A stretch of 64,000 nucleotides of DNA from Lusitaniella coriacea LEGE 07157 (GCF_015207425.1 NZ_JADEWZ010000005.1:62001-126000); one strand, 5' to 3'; shown: positions 36,013-45,481, numbered from the stretch's first letter. Notes: generated from the sequence alone by a model not told the origin. A program made the numbers and translations.

Positions 36013-36639
36013 ATGATTCAAGCTTTACCGGAACCCATAACCTTCGATGAATTTATTGCCTGGTATCCAGAAAACTCAGGGCATCGATACGAACTGCATT
36101 ACGGGGTAATCGTCGAAATGCCAAAACCAACGGGAAAACATTCAAGAGTTGCAGGTTTTTCTATTGCCGAACTTAACTTTGAAATTAGACGCAATAAACT
36201 CCCTTACTTCATTCCCAAAGAATGCGTTCTCAAACCCCGTTGTTACGAGTCTGGATACGAACCCGATGTTATTGTCCTCGACGATCGCGCGATTGAAAAC
36301 GATCCCCGTTGGGAAAGAGAATCCATCATCACCACAGGAACCTCTGTTCGTCTAGCGATTGAAGTCGTTTCAACCAATTGGAGTGACGACTACGCATTGA
36401 AACTAGAAGAGTATGAAGGGATGGAAATTCCCGAATATTGGATTGTCGATTATTTAGGGTTGGGGGGACGGCGTTACATCGGTTCTCCCAAACAGCCGAC
36501 GCTTACGGTTTACCAACTTGTTGACGGCGAATATCAAGGGAAGCAGTTTCGGGGAAACGAGCGCATTGAGTCTCTGGCTTTCCCAGAGTTGGACTTGACT
36601 GCGGTTCAAGTTTTTGCAGCCGGACAAGTGATTTCATGA
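36013..36639 (+). CDS. Uma2-family protein (DUF820)
   Basis: A second Uma2 protein, about 208 residues. Motifs: ITFDEFIAWYPENSGHRYEL at the head, GYEPDVIVLDDRA with the conserved Asp, VRLAIEVVSTNW (ExVSxN block) and EIPEYWIVDYLGLG. The ATG at 36013 follows GGAGGT at 36003-36008; the ATG at 36001 is upstream of that site and less likely. It lies 54 bp after the WD40 kinase. Confidence 0.92.
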   Translation: MIQALPEPITFDEFIAWYPENSGHRYELHYGVIVEMPKPTGKHSRVAGFSIAELNFEIRRNKLPYFIPKECVLKPRCYESGYEPDVIVLDDRAIENDPRWERESIITTGTSVRLAIEVVSTNWSDDYALKLEEYEGMEIPEYWIVDYLGLGGRRYIGSPKQPTLTVYQLVDGEYQGKQFRGNERIESLAFPELDLTAVQVFAAGQVIS

Positions 36640-36767
36640 AACACTTTTGACGAGTCAGCGTGCTTCTTAAGTGCGGATGGCTTCTTCTGCGTCTTTTAAA
36701 ACTCCAGTTTCCAACTTGGATGGGGTTTAACTTAACCGAGTAGGATAAGTTTATTAATTGGAGTACT

Positions 36768-37847
36768 CTAAGCCACAACTGAGGTTTCGGGTTTAGCAAA
36801 AATCATGCGTCCGGCAGATGTTTGTAACGCAGAAGTGACGATCGCGAAAATCTCTTCCCCCACATAAGCTTGACCTTCCTCAACCACAACCATTGTGCCA
36901 TCTTCAAGATACCCCACACCTTGAGTGGGTTCTTTGCCCTGACGGATAATCTTTAACTCCAGCGTATCGCCGGGGAGGTAAACCGGACGCACTGCTTGAG
37001 CGAGATCGTTAATATTGAGGACTGGAACTTTCTGAAGATTGGCGACTTTGCTGAGATTGTAGTCGTTGGTGAGCAAAATCCCATTAATCTCTTGAGTAAA
37101 GCGGACGAGTTTAGCATCGACGGTTGGAATATCCTCGTAATCGGCGGGATTAATCACCAACCGATCTGCATAATTTCCTTGCATTTGATTGAGAAGGTCT
37201 AATCCTCTGCGTCCCCGAACCCGCTTTTGGTCGTTGCTGGCATCGGCTAACTGCTGAAGTTCTTGTAGGACAAACTGAGGAACCAACACTTGACCTTCAA
37301 TAAATCCCGTGTCCAGTAAAGCTTCCAAGCGACCGTCAATAATGCAACTCGTATCGAGAACTTTCGCGGGAGAAGGTTTGAGGGTTCCTTCCGCCACCAA
37401 CTGGGATTCAACGCTATTGGGATTAATTAAGCTTAAAAAGGTGCGACCGTGAGTATCCGCAAGATTTACGCCTAAGACGGAAAAGACAATGCTCCCCAAG
37501 ATTGCCATCATGGGTTTAACAAAGGTAAATTGTTGGGGAATGGGGAGAAGGAAAATGGGTGCGAGCATCAAGTTTGCAATCAGCAGTCCCAAAACCCAAC
37601 CCACGGATCGCGTTAAGGTCGTTTCGATGGGGAGGCTGCGAACCCTGGATTCCACGCGGCGATAGGTGGTTTGAGCAGTTAACCCCAAGGCTAAACCAAT
37701 GATTCCTCCGAAAGAGGCAAGAATCCAACGAACAGCTTCAATATTGGTAACTTGAACGAGTACATCGGAGGGAAGCAAGTCAATCGCCTCGAAACCAATT
37801 CCTGCTATTGCTACGATAAATATAGAGATAATAATGGCATCTAGCAT
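36768..37847 (-). CDS. Membrane PIN/TRAM-domain protein
   Basis: A 359-residue protein with about four N-terminal membrane segments (residues 1-130), a PIN domain (about 160-285) starting at KVLDTSCIIDGR and containing DAKLVRF and LLTNDYNL, and a C-terminal TRAM domain (about 295-345). This is the YacL-type architecture found in cyanobacteria, Firmicutes and plastid-lineage relatives. The acidic PIN residues are present, so RNase activity is plausible. The ATG at 37847 places the first helix (MLDAIIISIFIVAIAGIGF) at the N-terminus; the ten codons upstream are not needed. Confidence 0.92.
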   Translation of the reverse strand: MLDAIIISIFIVAIAGIGFEAIDLLPSDVLVQVTNIEAVRWILASFGGIIGLALGLTAQTTYRRVESRVRSLPIETTLTRSVGWVLGLLIANLMLAPIFLLPIPQQFTFVKPMMAILGSIVFSVLGVNLADTHGRTFLSLINPNSVESQLVAEGTLKPSPAKVLDTSCIIDGRLEALLDTGFIEGQVLVPQFVLQELQQLADASNDQKRVRGRRGLDLLNQMQGNYADRLVINPADYEDIPTVDAKLVRFTQEINGILLTNDYNLSKVANLQKVPVLNINDLAQAVRPVYLPGDTLELKIIRQGKEPTQGVGYLEDGTMVVVEEGQAYVGEEIFAIVTSALQTSAGRMIFAKPETSVVA

Positions 37848-38016
37848 AATTCCAATCCAGTGGGATTTGCGGGTCAATCATGGGGTAAAGGCAAAAAATC
37901 GCCGAGCGTTAGATTTGCCTATCTTTTTTAATTATATCTTTGACCTTGATTTTGGCTGAATGTCGGAAGGTCTGATGCATTCGTTAATGTTTATTTATTT
38001 TTTGGTCGATTGAGAA

Positions 38017-39219
38017 TTGCTCGATAAAAACCCTTTTTTTATACGGTTAACCGAACGAGTGAAAAAACCTGTTGCTGCTTACGTTCATATTCCATTCTGT
38101 CGCCGTCGTTGTTATTATTGTGATTTTCCGGTGTCTGTGGTGGGGGATAAGGCAAGGGGGGAAAATTCCGGCGCGATCGCGCGCTACATTAAAGCATTAT
38201 CCCTCGAAATTGAAACGGTGCGGGATGAAACTTCAAAACCCCTTGCAACGATCTTTTTTGGGGGAGGAACGCCTTCACTGCTCTCCGTCTCGCAAGTTGA
38301 GGCAATTTTAGCCGATCTCGATCGCGGATTTGGCATTGCAAAAGGGGCGGAAATTTCAATGGAAATGGATCCCGGAACCTTCGATAGGGCGCAGATTCAA
38401 GGCTATGTGGCGGCGGGAATTAACCGCGTGAGTTTGGGGGTTCAAGCGTTCCAGAACGACTTGTTACGCAATAGCGGGCGATCTCACGCCCAAAAGGATG
38501 TTTTCAGCGCAGTTGACCTCCTTCATCGCGCAGGAGTAACGAATTTCAGTCTAGATTTAATTTCTGGTTTGCCCCATCAAACCCTCGAACAGTGGCGAGA
38601 ATCTCTGGAAATGGCGATTCAGCTTGCGCCCCAGCACCTCTCTTGCTACGATTTGGTTCTCGAACCCGTCACGGCATTTGGCAAGCAATATCAACCGGGA
38701 GAGCGCCCGCTTCCGGATGATGAAACAACCGCACAGATGTATAAAATCGCTCAACAAGCCCTGACTGATGCGGGATACGACCATTATGAAATTTCTAACT
38801 ACGCGCAACCGGGCTATCAGTGTCGCCACAACCGCACCTATTGGGAAAATCGCCCTTATTATGGGTTGGGGATGGGGGCGGCGAGTTTTTGGCGCGATCG
38901 GCGATTTGCGCGTCCTCGCACGCGGCGGGAGTATTATGCTTGGGTGGATGCCGGATGCGAAATTACCGAACCTCCCCTATCTAATCGCGAAAAACTTTTG
39001 GAAGAGTTGATGTTGGGGTTGCGTTTGGCGGATGGGGTTAATTTAGGGAAAATTCGCGATCGCGTTGGCAAAGAAATTGTTGAGAAGATCGAACATTGTT
39101 TGCAACCTTATCGCGAGAAGGGTTGGGTCGAAGCCACTCCAGAAGGAATAAGATTGAGCGATCCTCAAGGGTTTTTGTTCTCGAATACGATTTTGGCGGC
39201 ATTATTTGGGGCATTGTAG
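38017..39219 (+). CDS. hemW: Radical SAM heme chaperone HemW
   Basis: A 400-residue HemN-like radical SAM protein. CRRRCYYC (Cys28, 32, 35) binds the 4Fe-4S cluster, and FFGGGTPS follows as the SAM-binding stretch. The length and the C-terminal HemN_C domain (LMLGLRLADGVNL) fit HemW, which inserts heme, rather than the longer coproporphyrinogen oxidase HemN. The start is uncertain: TTG 38017 gives the full frame, while the in-frame GTG at 38059 begins just before the conserved PVAAYVHIPFC. Confidence 0.9.
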   Translation: MLDKNPFFIRLTERVKKPVAAYVHIPFCRRRCYYCDFPVSVVGDKARGENSGAIARYIKALSLEIETVRDETSKPLATIFFGGGTPSLLSVSQVEAILADLDRGFGIAKGAEISMEMDPGTFDRAQIQGYVAAGINRVSLGVQAFQNDLLRNSGRSHAQKDVFSAVDLLHRAGVTNFSLDLISGLPHQTLEQWRESLEMAIQLAPQHLSCYDLVLEPVTAFGKQYQPGERPLPDDETTAQMYKIAQQALTDAGYDHYEISNYAQPGYQCRHNRTYWENRPYYGLGMGAASFWRDRRFARPRTRREYYAWVDAGCEITEPPLSNREKLLEELMLGLRLADGVNLGKIRDRVGKEIVEKIEHCLQPYREKGWVEATPEGIRLSDPQGFLFSNTILAALFGAL

Positions 39220-39299
39220 GGGCGTGATATGAAATCTGCTTGAATCGCCTTAGTTAGGGCTGACACGGTGACGCGGTGATGCGGAGACACGGTGAATTT

Positions 39300-39977
39300 T
39301 TAGGGATGAGGATTTGCAGCTAAATCCGGTCGTCCGGCTTCGATTAACGCGCGATCGCGGATTCGACAAGAATCGCACAAACCGCAGGGTTTCTCTCCCC
39401 CCTGATAACACGACCAAGTGAGTTCAATGGGAACCCCGAAAGCTAATGCCCGTTTGACGATCTCTACTTTGGAGTCTCGTACCAAGGGAGCCATTAGTTG
39501 GGGTGCATTCCCTTCAATTCCTGCTTTTGAGGAGAGGTTTGCAAGGCCTTGGTAGGCTTCGAGGTACTCCGGACGACAATCGGGATAACCGGAGTAGTCA
39601 ACGGCGTTAATACCCAGATAAATGGCTTCTGCGTTTTTGGCTTCGGCGAGGGAAAGCGCGATCGCGATAAAAACGGTATTGCGTCCGGGAACGTAGGTCG
39701 AGGGAATACTATCGGGGTTGACTCCTTCCTGGGGTAGGGTTTGGGAGAGATCGGTTAGGGACGATCCCCCCCATTGGGCAAGGTTAACATCCACAATAAA
39801 ATGGTCTTGAATCCCCAAATATTGGGCGATTTTTTGGGCGGCTTGCAGTTCCTTTAAATGTCGCTGTCCGTAGCGAAAGGATAGCGCGATCGCGTCATAA
39901 CCATCAGATCGCGCGATCGCGGCAACCGTTGCTGAATCTAATCCACCAGAAAGGAGAACAACCGCTTTGGGTTTCAT
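39300..39977 (-). CDS. queC: 7-cyano-7-deazaguanine synthase QueC
   Basis: A 225-residue ATP-dependent enzyme converting 7-carboxy-7-deazaguanine to preQ0 in queuosine synthesis. The PP-loop SGGLDS lies at residues 10-15. The zinc site is formed by Cys residues of [17 protein letters not shown] near the C-terminus. YVPGRNTVF and [16 protein letters not shown] are typical family blocks. A GACACGG-type repeat lies just past its 3' end at about 39260-39297. No other queuosine gene is adjacent. Confidence 0.97.
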   Translation of the reverse strand: MKPKAVVLLSGGLDSATVAAIARSDGYDAIALSFRYGQRHLKELQAAQKIAQYLGIQDHFIVDVNLAQWGGSSLTDLSQTLPQEGVNPDSIPSTYVPGRNTVFIAIALSLAEAKNAEAIYLGINAVDYSGYPDCRPEYLEAYQGLANLSSKAGIEGNAPQLMAPLVRDSKVEIVKRALAFGVPIELTWSCYQGGEKPCGLCDSCRIRDRALIEAGRPDLAANPHP

Positions 39978-40044
39978 AGGCTATTAATGCGCGTTCAAAT
40001 AGATTATTTTTCAACCCTACACCCTTTCCCAAGATTTCGATATT

Positions 40045-40413
40045 TTAGCTAACGGCTGCACTCGGTAGGACAAGACTCAGAATATGAAAAAGAATCGAGT
40101 TCAGAATGCTCAGAACAATTGCGCCGAGGATGGCACTCCAAATTCCCCATTGTAAGCGGAATCCTGTAACTAACCAAGCGGCTAAACCGAAAATAATGAC
40201 ATTGAGAAACAATGCAAATAATCCCAAAGTCAGAACACTAATTGGAAGCGTCAACCAAAAAAGAATGGGTTTAACAAAAGCATTTAAAATTCCAAAAACA
40301 ATGCCTGCAACAACGGCTTTCCAAATATCATCAACTTCAATTCCCAAAGGTAGCTTGGAAATAATAATTAAACTGACAGCCGTAACCAAACAAACAATTA
40401 AAAAGTGTAACAT
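40045..40413 (-). CDS. Phage-holin-family membrane protein (YvlD-like)
   Basis: A 122-residue protein with four predicted membrane helices and very few charges, matching the YvlD / 4-TMS 'phage holin superfamily IV' group. Motifs such as VFGILNAFVKPIL and LPISVLTLGLFAL are characteristic. Despite the name there is no phage context and no lysis gene nearby; the family is chromosomal and its role is unknown. Confidence 0.88.
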   Translation of the reverse strand: MLHFLIVCLVTAVSLIIISKLPLGIEVDDIWKAVVAGIVFGILNAFVKPILFWLTLPISVLTLGLFALFLNVIIFGLAAWLVTGFRLQWGIWSAILGAIVLSILNSILFHILSLVLPSAAVS

Positions 40414-40645
40414 GGTATTTTATTTCCTTAATCAAAAGAAAACCAAAATTTAAATTGAGCATAATAGGTTAAATCCTATCTTGCAGTTTTAGCTTGCCAT
40501 GAAATGGCAAAGTTGGATAATTTTCTTAACTTTAATTTGTGATTATGTAACGTTTTTTTATAAAAAAACTGTTGATGAGCTTGGTAAAGACCCGAACGAG
40601 CGTCTTTTCATAAGGCGAGTAACTTTACAAGCTATTAATAGACAA
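40414..40645. other. AT-rich interval with 18-bp palindrome
   Basis: No gene is seen. The stretch is AT-rich and contains a perfect palindrome GTTTTTTTATAAAAAAAC at 40552-40569, which could act as a bidirectional transcript end. Confidence 0.45.
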
Positions 40646-40923
40646 TCAAACAATTGATTTATATTTAATTGCGTCAACTCGCACAAATAAATCAGGGTCT
40701 AGCTTAGGGTTATATTCGTGGAAAAACCAATACTCAAAAGCAGGCAACCAAGCATCTTGTTCTTGAAATAGGCGATCTAAAAAGTTTTTAATGTCAAAAA
40801 AAGAGACAATAAGTTAAGTTTTCCTTGCTTTATGTTCCATTCACAATAGATATCTAAATCCTCATTTTCCTGGTGACAAGTCTCGAAGAAGTCAATAAAA
40901 TCAGTCTTGTCCCAAATCATCAT
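40646..40923 (-). pseudogene. Decayed partial copy of the 41271-41636 hypothetical gene
   Basis: From ATG 40923 the minus strand reads MMIWDKTDFIDFF and continues to NIKQGKLNLL. Bases 40816-40920 are near-identical to 41529-41633, the 5' part of the intact gene to the left. The frame then ends. In a neighbouring frame an open tail reads DIKNFLDRLFQEQDAW... and stops at 40646, unlike the tail of the intact copy. This looks like a duplicated 5' end joined to another coding tail with a frameshift. Confidence 0.65.
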
Positions 40924-40933
40924 TTCTTTCCCA

Positions 40934-40970
40934 CGCGATCCCGCAGGGATCTGCCTAAAGGCAGCACGCG
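40934..40970 (+). repeat. Double-hairpin repeat, copy B
   Basis: GCGATCCCGCAGGGATC then CTGCCTAAAGGCAG: the same two-hairpin layout as 23837-23874 inside hybrid kinase 1. Here it is intergenic, directly upstream of the decayed gene copy. Confidence 0.85.
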
Positions 40971-41120
40971 CGTATCTCGTAAATTGTACAATCGAGCTAA
41001 TAGAGATAAGGGAATGTCATGTGCTATGGAGTACGTCGTGACAACTAGAACAGATTAGCAAGCTTATTTTCTTTCTATAGGATAAAAAATCAATCAGCTA
41101 GAAACAACTGTTGAATTTTC

Positions 41121-41208
41121 GTAGGTTGGTGTTGAGCGAGAGCGAAACCCAACACAATAATTACAAGTCTTGCTAATGTTGGGTTTCATTTCATTCAACC
41201 CAACCTAC
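41121..41208 (+). repeat. 88-bp element with GTAGGTTGG terminal inverted repeats, copy 2
   Basis: Second copy of the element at 30706-30794, in the same orientation, with the same termini and the same inner TTGAGCGAGAGCGAAACCC block. It lies between the decayed and intact copies of the duplicated hypothetical gene. The rest of 40971-41270 shows no gene. Confidence 0.85.
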
Positions 41209-41270
41209 CCCATTCACTCTTTTCGACTCGTTGCAACTTTTTTCCTCTACTCATGTTCATTTCATCCATC

Positions 41271-41636
41271 TTATTTCTGGAACAGTTCTATGTGCCAGTT
41301 GGGATATTTGTAAAGTCTGAAACCATAATCAATGATATAGCTCTCATCGTATCTACTTCCAAAAAATTTACCCGGTGCAAATTCAATATGGGGCTTTTTT
41401 GATTCCTTGACAACTTTAGCCATCTGACACTCCCTGATAGCCATACTGGTAAATGGAGCCTCAAAATCATCATGGGAAATACTAACAAACGTGTCTCCAA
41501 GATTGACATCAATACGAAGATGGAGTTTGAGTTTTTCTTGCTTTATGTTCCATTCACAATAGATATCTAAATCCTCATTTTCCTGGGGACAAGTCTCGAA
41601 GAAGTCAATAAAATCAGTCTTGTCCCAAACAATCAT
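41271..41636 (-). CDS. Hypothetical protein (intact member of a duplicated pair)
   Basis: A 121-residue protein from ATG 41636, reading MIVWDKTDFIDFFETCPQEN. The frame is open 13 codons further to 41675, but similarity with the decayed copy at 40816-40920 stops at this ATG, which favours it as the start. It is acidic with alternating beta-like segments (KLKLHLRIDVNL, SYIIDYGFRLY) and no known motif. I do not recognise the family. The local duplication and flanking repeats suggest an unstable accessory spot. Confidence 0.6.
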   Translation of the reverse strand: MIVWDKTDFIDFFETCPQENEDLDIYCEWNIKQEKLKLHLRIDVNLGDTFVSISHDDFEAPFTSMAIRECQMAKVVKESKKPHIEFAPGKFFGSRYDESYIIDYGFRLYKYPNWHIELFQK

Positions 41637-41776
41637 ATTTTTATCTCGTGCGATTGATCGCGCGTATATCGACATTGCAACGTTTTGTATAATTCTAAGG
41701 AATTTTGCGTATAACTCGATTGTTCTGACATTTAAAACTTCTGGAATAATGAGTTAATTCACCTTAAGCACAATTC

Positions 41777-42490
41777 ATGAAACCCTACCATCACATTTCC
41801 ATTATTGAATGTCACGAACCTTTAGTTCCCATTCCTTTAGAACGGTTTGCGGTATTTTCTCCCCATCCTTATATCAAAGTGGGAGCAAATTATGGGACGC
41901 AATCGCCCTATTTTTTGCGCCAAGGGGTTTTGGATGCATTGCTAGAAGCACAGGAGTATTTGCAACAAACCCATCCTGGTTGGCGAATTCAGATTTTTGA
42001 TGCCTATCGTCCTGTGGAAATTCAACAGTATATGGTCGATTACACCTTTGGGGAAGTGGTGCGAGAAAAGGGATTGAAGGCGACGCAGCTTTCTCCCGAA
42101 CAAAAGGAGGAAATTTGGCAGGAGGTGTATCAAATTTGGGCAATTCCCAGCGATAATCCGGCAACGCCGCCGCCGCACAGTACGGGTTCTGCGGTAGATA
42201 TTACCTTAACGAACGATCGGGGGGAGACGATGGATATGGGTTCGGAGATTGATGAGTTGTCCGCGCGATCGCGCCCAGACTACTATACAAATGCCACAAC
42301 CCCAAAAGAACGGGATTATAGTACCCATCGAGAACTGCTCAATACCATCATGGTTAAAGCCGGATTTGAACGACATCCCGGAGAATGGTGGCACTTTTCC
42401 CTGGGGGATCAAATGTGGGCATGGTTGCGCAGTCGCTCCTTAACCGCTCGTTATGGCAAAGTAATAATTTCTGAACTCTCAAAGACCTAA
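41777..42490 (+). CDS. D-alanyl-D-alanine dipeptidase (VanX/DdpX family)
   Basis: A 237-residue zinc dipeptidase that cleaves D-Ala-D-Ala. FDAYRPVE (about 74-81) carries the conserved Arg, HSTGSAVDITL (about 134-144) supplies the His and Asp zinc ligands, and GEWWHFSL (about 202-209) supplies the catalytic Glu and third His. All needed residues are present. There is no signal peptide, so a cytoplasmic role in D-Ala-D-Ala recycling is more likely than vancomycin resistance; no vanA/H genes are near. Nearby murQ is also linked to wall recycling. Confidence 0.93.
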   Translation: MKPYHHISIIECHEPLVPIPLERFAVFSPHPYIKVGANYGTQSPYFLRQGVLDALLEAQEYLQQTHPGWRIQIFDAYRPVEIQQYMVDYTFGEVVREKGLKATQLSPEQKEEIWQEVYQIWAIPSDNPATPPPHSTGSAVDITLTNDRGETMDMGSEIDELSARSRPDYYTNATTPKERDYSTHRELLNTIMVKAGFERHPGEWWHFSLGDQMWAWLRSRSLTARYGKVIISELSKT

Positions 42491-42526
42491 AATGTTCAGT
42501 GTAGTGGATAACCCAAAAAAAGAACC

Positions 42527-42925
42527 GTGTTGGCTCCCAAACGAATTTATATTTTATTGCTTGAAGCAGGAACTGAAAACGAAGGCATTCATACCAAAAA
42601 AATGGGTGACATCGATAAGGTTCTCATGTTTGAGTCTGAGGATGATGCAACTCGCTTCTCGCTGATGCTCGAAGCACAAGACTATCCCGAAACGAGCGTT
42701 GTGGCTTTTCCTTCCGATGAAATTGAAGCATTTTGTCGAGAAGCAGGCTATGAATGTGAATTAGTCGAGGAAGGACGATTAGAAATTCCCCCAGAGGGTA
42801 ACGTTGAGGAACTCGATTACTCTAAAGGAAGTTCTGAACCTGCATCGGCAACTCCTGAGACAGAATCGGAAATTCCCACACCGGAACTCGATGACATCCG
42901 CCGCCGCCTTGAAGGATTGTTGTAG
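42527..42925 (+). CDS. DUF3110 protein
   Basis: A 132-residue cyanobacteria/plastid-type DUF3110 protein. The conserved part is the first ~85 residues: RIYILLLEAGTENEGIH, DDATRFSLMLEAQDYP and EIEAFCREAGY. The C-terminal Ser/Pro/Glu-rich tail is variable. GTG 42527 is the start (M-L-A-P-K). The function is unknown. It lies between the dipeptidase and murQ on the same strand. Confidence 0.88.
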   Translation: MLAPKRIYILLLEAGTENEGIHTKKMGDIDKVLMFESEDDATRFSLMLEAQDYPETSVVAFPSDEIEAFCREAGYECELVEEGRLEIPPEGNVEELDYSKGSSEPASATPETESEIPTPELDDIRRRLEGLL

Positions 42926-42991
42926 AACATCCAATATTGGAAGGGAACGCCTGCTGGGAATGCCCTGAATACTCTGTAATTTACCCGTACC

Positions 42992-43912
42992 ATGACACAT
43001 CCTGAATCTAGAGGTCATCTGCTAACCGAGCAGGTTAACCCCAATAGCAACAATCTCGATCGGCTGACTGCTTTAGAATTAGTAGACTTGTTCAATTGCG
43101 AGGATGCCCGAACCCTGGACGCGATCGCGAAAGCACGAATTCCCTTAGCTCAAGCCATCGAATTGACGGGGAAAGCACTGCGTCAGGGGGGGCGCTTATT
43201 TTACGTCGGAGCGGGGACGAGCGGGCGCTTGGGGGTTCTCGATGCGGCAGAATGTCCCCCCACCTTTTGTACGCCACCAGAAATGGTACAGGGCATTATC
43301 GCCGGGGGTGCAGCCGCTTTGGTGAGGAGTTCGGAAGATTTGGAAGATCGTAAAGAAGATGGAGCCGCCGCGATCGCGCAACGCCAAATCAATAGCACCG
43401 ATGTTGTTGTAGGGATTACCGCAGGCGGTACGACACCCTTTGTATTGGGCGCTCTAGACGCTGCAAAAGTTCGAGGTGCCACAACCATCTATATCGCCTG
43501 TGTTCCTATTGAACAAGCCAGCGTCGAAGCAGACATCGACATTCGCCTCCTTGTGGGCCCTGAAATCCTGGCAGGCTCAACCCGACTCAAAGCCGGAACC
43601 GTCACCAAAATGGCATTAAACATCCTCTCCACCGGAGTGATGGTACAACTGGGAAAAGTCTACGGCAATCGCATGGTAGATGTCGCCGTAACCAACCACA
43701 AGCTCCACGATCGCTCCCTGCGCATTCTCCAAGACCTCACTGAGTTGAACCGACTTGAAGCCGCTCAATTATTAGAGAGCAGTGGCAAACGGGTGAAACT
43801 GGCGCTCCTGATGCACTGGACGGGCTTAGATAAAGAAGCGGGCGCTCGACTTCTTGAAAGCTATCAAGGTAATCTCAGAGCGGCACTCAACGCCAAAAAC
43901 CTTCAAGCATAA
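42992..43912 (+). CDS. murQ: N-acetylmuramic acid 6-phosphate etherase MurQ
   Basis: A 306-residue SIS-domain lyase that cleaves the lactyl ether of MurNAc-6-phosphate to GlcNAc-6-phosphate during peptidoglycan recycling. Diagnostic blocks are LFYVGAGTSGRLGVLDAAE (about 69-87), GITAGGTTPFV, GPEILAGSTRLKAGTVTK and NRMVDVAVTN. It starts at ATG 42992 with MTHPESRG, as usual for the family. It shares orientation with the VanX-type dipeptidase, which fits a wall-recycling neighbourhood. Confidence 0.97.
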   Translation: MTHPESRGHLLTEQVNPNSNNLDRLTALELVDLFNCEDARTLDAIAKARIPLAQAIELTGKALRQGGRLFYVGAGTSGRLGVLDAAECPPTFCTPPEMVQGIIAGGAAALVRSSEDLEDRKEDGAAAIAQRQINSTDVVVGITAGGTTPFVLGALDAAKVRGATTIYIACVPIEQASVEADIDIRLLVGPEILAGSTRLKAGTVTKMALNILSTGVMVQLGKVYGNRMVDVAVTNHKLHDRSLRILQDLTELNRLEAAQLLESSGKRVKLALLMHWTGLDKEAGARLLESYQGNLRAALNAKNLQA

Positions 43913-43927
43913 TATAAAAAGTTAAAA

Positions 43928-45478
43928 ATGTTTAATAGTTCAGAAAGTATTGTCACGATTGGGATCGTTCTTCTCGCCCTCGGCACTCTCTTTTGGGGAT
44001 ATAGCCGTGCGAAACCTTTCGGAAAAGCGGGTATTCTCGCCTGGTTGCAGTCGGTGGTTTTAATGGTTCCCTGGTTGGTCTTCTTCGGGCTTTTCGCCGT
44101 AGGAATTTACCTCAACCTCGTGGGGATTATCTTACTCTTAGTCGTCTCTGTGGGAATTTATATTTATATTGGCAAGCGCTTGCGGGCTGCGGGTCAAGAT
44201 CGAATTTTGCGCGATCGCGGTAAGGATCTGACCTCCACAGCACGCGCCCCCCAACCCCTTCAAACCGACGACGAAAGTAATTTTCGCCAAACCCCCCCAG
44301 AATTCTCAAGCGAGTCCGAACCCGAACCCGAAGAAACCCCCATTGCACCAGAAATTCTCCCCATTCCTGAAGAAGACCTCAAACAAATTCAAGGCATTTT
44401 TGGCATCGACACCTTCTTTCGTACCGAAACCATTTCCTATCAAGAAGGAGCCATATTTAAAGGCAATTTGCGGGGCGAACCGCAAGAAGCGCGCGATCGT
44501 CTCGCCGCCAAACTCCAAGAACGCCTCGGCGAAAAATATCGACTTTTCCTCGTCGAAAACCCCGACGGCAAACCCGTCGTTATCGTTCTTCCCAGCAGCA
44601 ACGACCCTCAAGCCTCAACCCTTGCCCAGAAAAACTTCGCCCTCGTCCTTCTCTTTTGCACCCTTGTCACCAGCATAGAAGCTGCCGGATTGTGGTTGGG
44701 CTTTGACTGGTTCGGCGAACTCAGTCGCTACCCGGAAGCACTTCCCATTGCCCTAGGACTCTGCATCATTCTCGCCGCGCGCGAAATTGGATACCGCCTC
44801 TTCGCCCAGCGCTATAACCTGCGCCTCAGTTGGCCCTTTTTTATCCCCAGCTTGCAAATTGGCTCCTTCGGTTCCATTATTCGTTTTGAATCTCTTCTGC
44901 CCAATCGCTCGGTTCTTTTAGACATTTCCTTAGCAGGCCCCGCATTTAGCGGCATCGTCTCCTTTCTCATGGTCGTTACGGGTTTAATCCTTTCGCAACC
45001 GGGCAGCCTCTTCAAAATCCCCACCCAATTCTTCCAAGGTTCCGTTCTCGTGGGTTCCCTTGCCAAAGTCATTTTAGGCGATGCCCTGCAAGCCTCCATT
45101 GTGGACATTCACCCTCTCACCGTTATTGGGTGGTTGGGTTTGGTGATTACCGCTTTGAACTTAATGCCTGCCGGACAACTTGATGGAGGACGAATCGTTC
45201 AAGCCATTTACGGACGCAAAACCGCCCGCCGCACGACCATTGCCACACTAATTATTTTAGGTATCGTTGCGATTATTTCTCCCAGTAACCCCATTCCGTT
45301 GTATTGGGGAATTGTCATTCTCTTTTTGCAAAGGGGTCTAGAACGTCCCAGCTTGAACGAACTCACCGAACCAGACGACGCGAGGGCAGCGTTGGGGCTG
45401 CTGGCATTGTTTCTTATGCTAGCCACCTTAATCCCCCTCAGTCCCGGTCTGGCAGGTCGTCTGGGAATTGGCGGATGA
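43928..45478 (+). CDS. Site-2-protease-like (M50) membrane protein lacking HExxH
   Basis: A 516-residue multi-pass protein of the M50/EGY group. Two N-terminal helices and an acidic Pro/Glu linker come first, then a globular region (about 150-220) and a hydrophobic M50 core. The second metal-site block NLMPAGQLDGGR (N411-R422) is intact, but where HExxH is expected the sequence reads AAREIGYRLF (R285-E-I-G-Y289), so both zinc-binding His residues are lost while Glu stays. Plant EGY3 is a known inactive relative. It should lack proteolysis and may be regulatory. It starts 15 bp after murQ. Confidence 0.88.
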   Translation: MFNSSESIVTIGIVLLALGTLFWGYSRAKPFGKAGILAWLQSVVLMVPWLVFFGLFAVGIYLNLVGIILLLVVSVGIYIYIGKRLRAAGQDRILRDRGKDLTSTARAPQPLQTDDESNFRQTPPEFSSESEPEPEETPIAPEILPIPEEDLKQIQGIFGIDTFFRTETISYQEGAIFKGNLRGEPQEARDRLAAKLQERLGEKYRLFLVENPDGKPVVIVLPSSNDPQASTLAQKNFALVLLFCTLVTSIEAAGLWLGFDWFGELSRYPEALPIALGLCIILAAREIGYRLFAQRYNLRLSWPFFIPSLQIGSFGSIIRFESLLPNRSVLLDISLAGPAFSGIVSFLMVVTGLILSQPGSLFKIPTQFFQGSVLVGSLAKVILGDALQASIVDIHPLTVIGWLGLVITALNLMPAGQLDGGRIVQAIYGRKTARRTTIATLIILGIVAIISPSNPIPLYWGIVILFLQRGLERPSLNELTEPDDARAALGLLALFLMLATLIPLSPGLAGRLGIGG

Positions 45479-45481
45479 AGT

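Noticed and set aside
40045-40413. Holin-family protein as evidence of a prophage
   Set aside because: The YvlD-type family is chromosomal and no phage gene is nearby.
41777-42490. VanX homologue as a vancomycin-resistance cluster
   Set aside because: No vanA or vanH genes nearby; cytoplasmic dipeptidase next to murQ suggests wall recycling.
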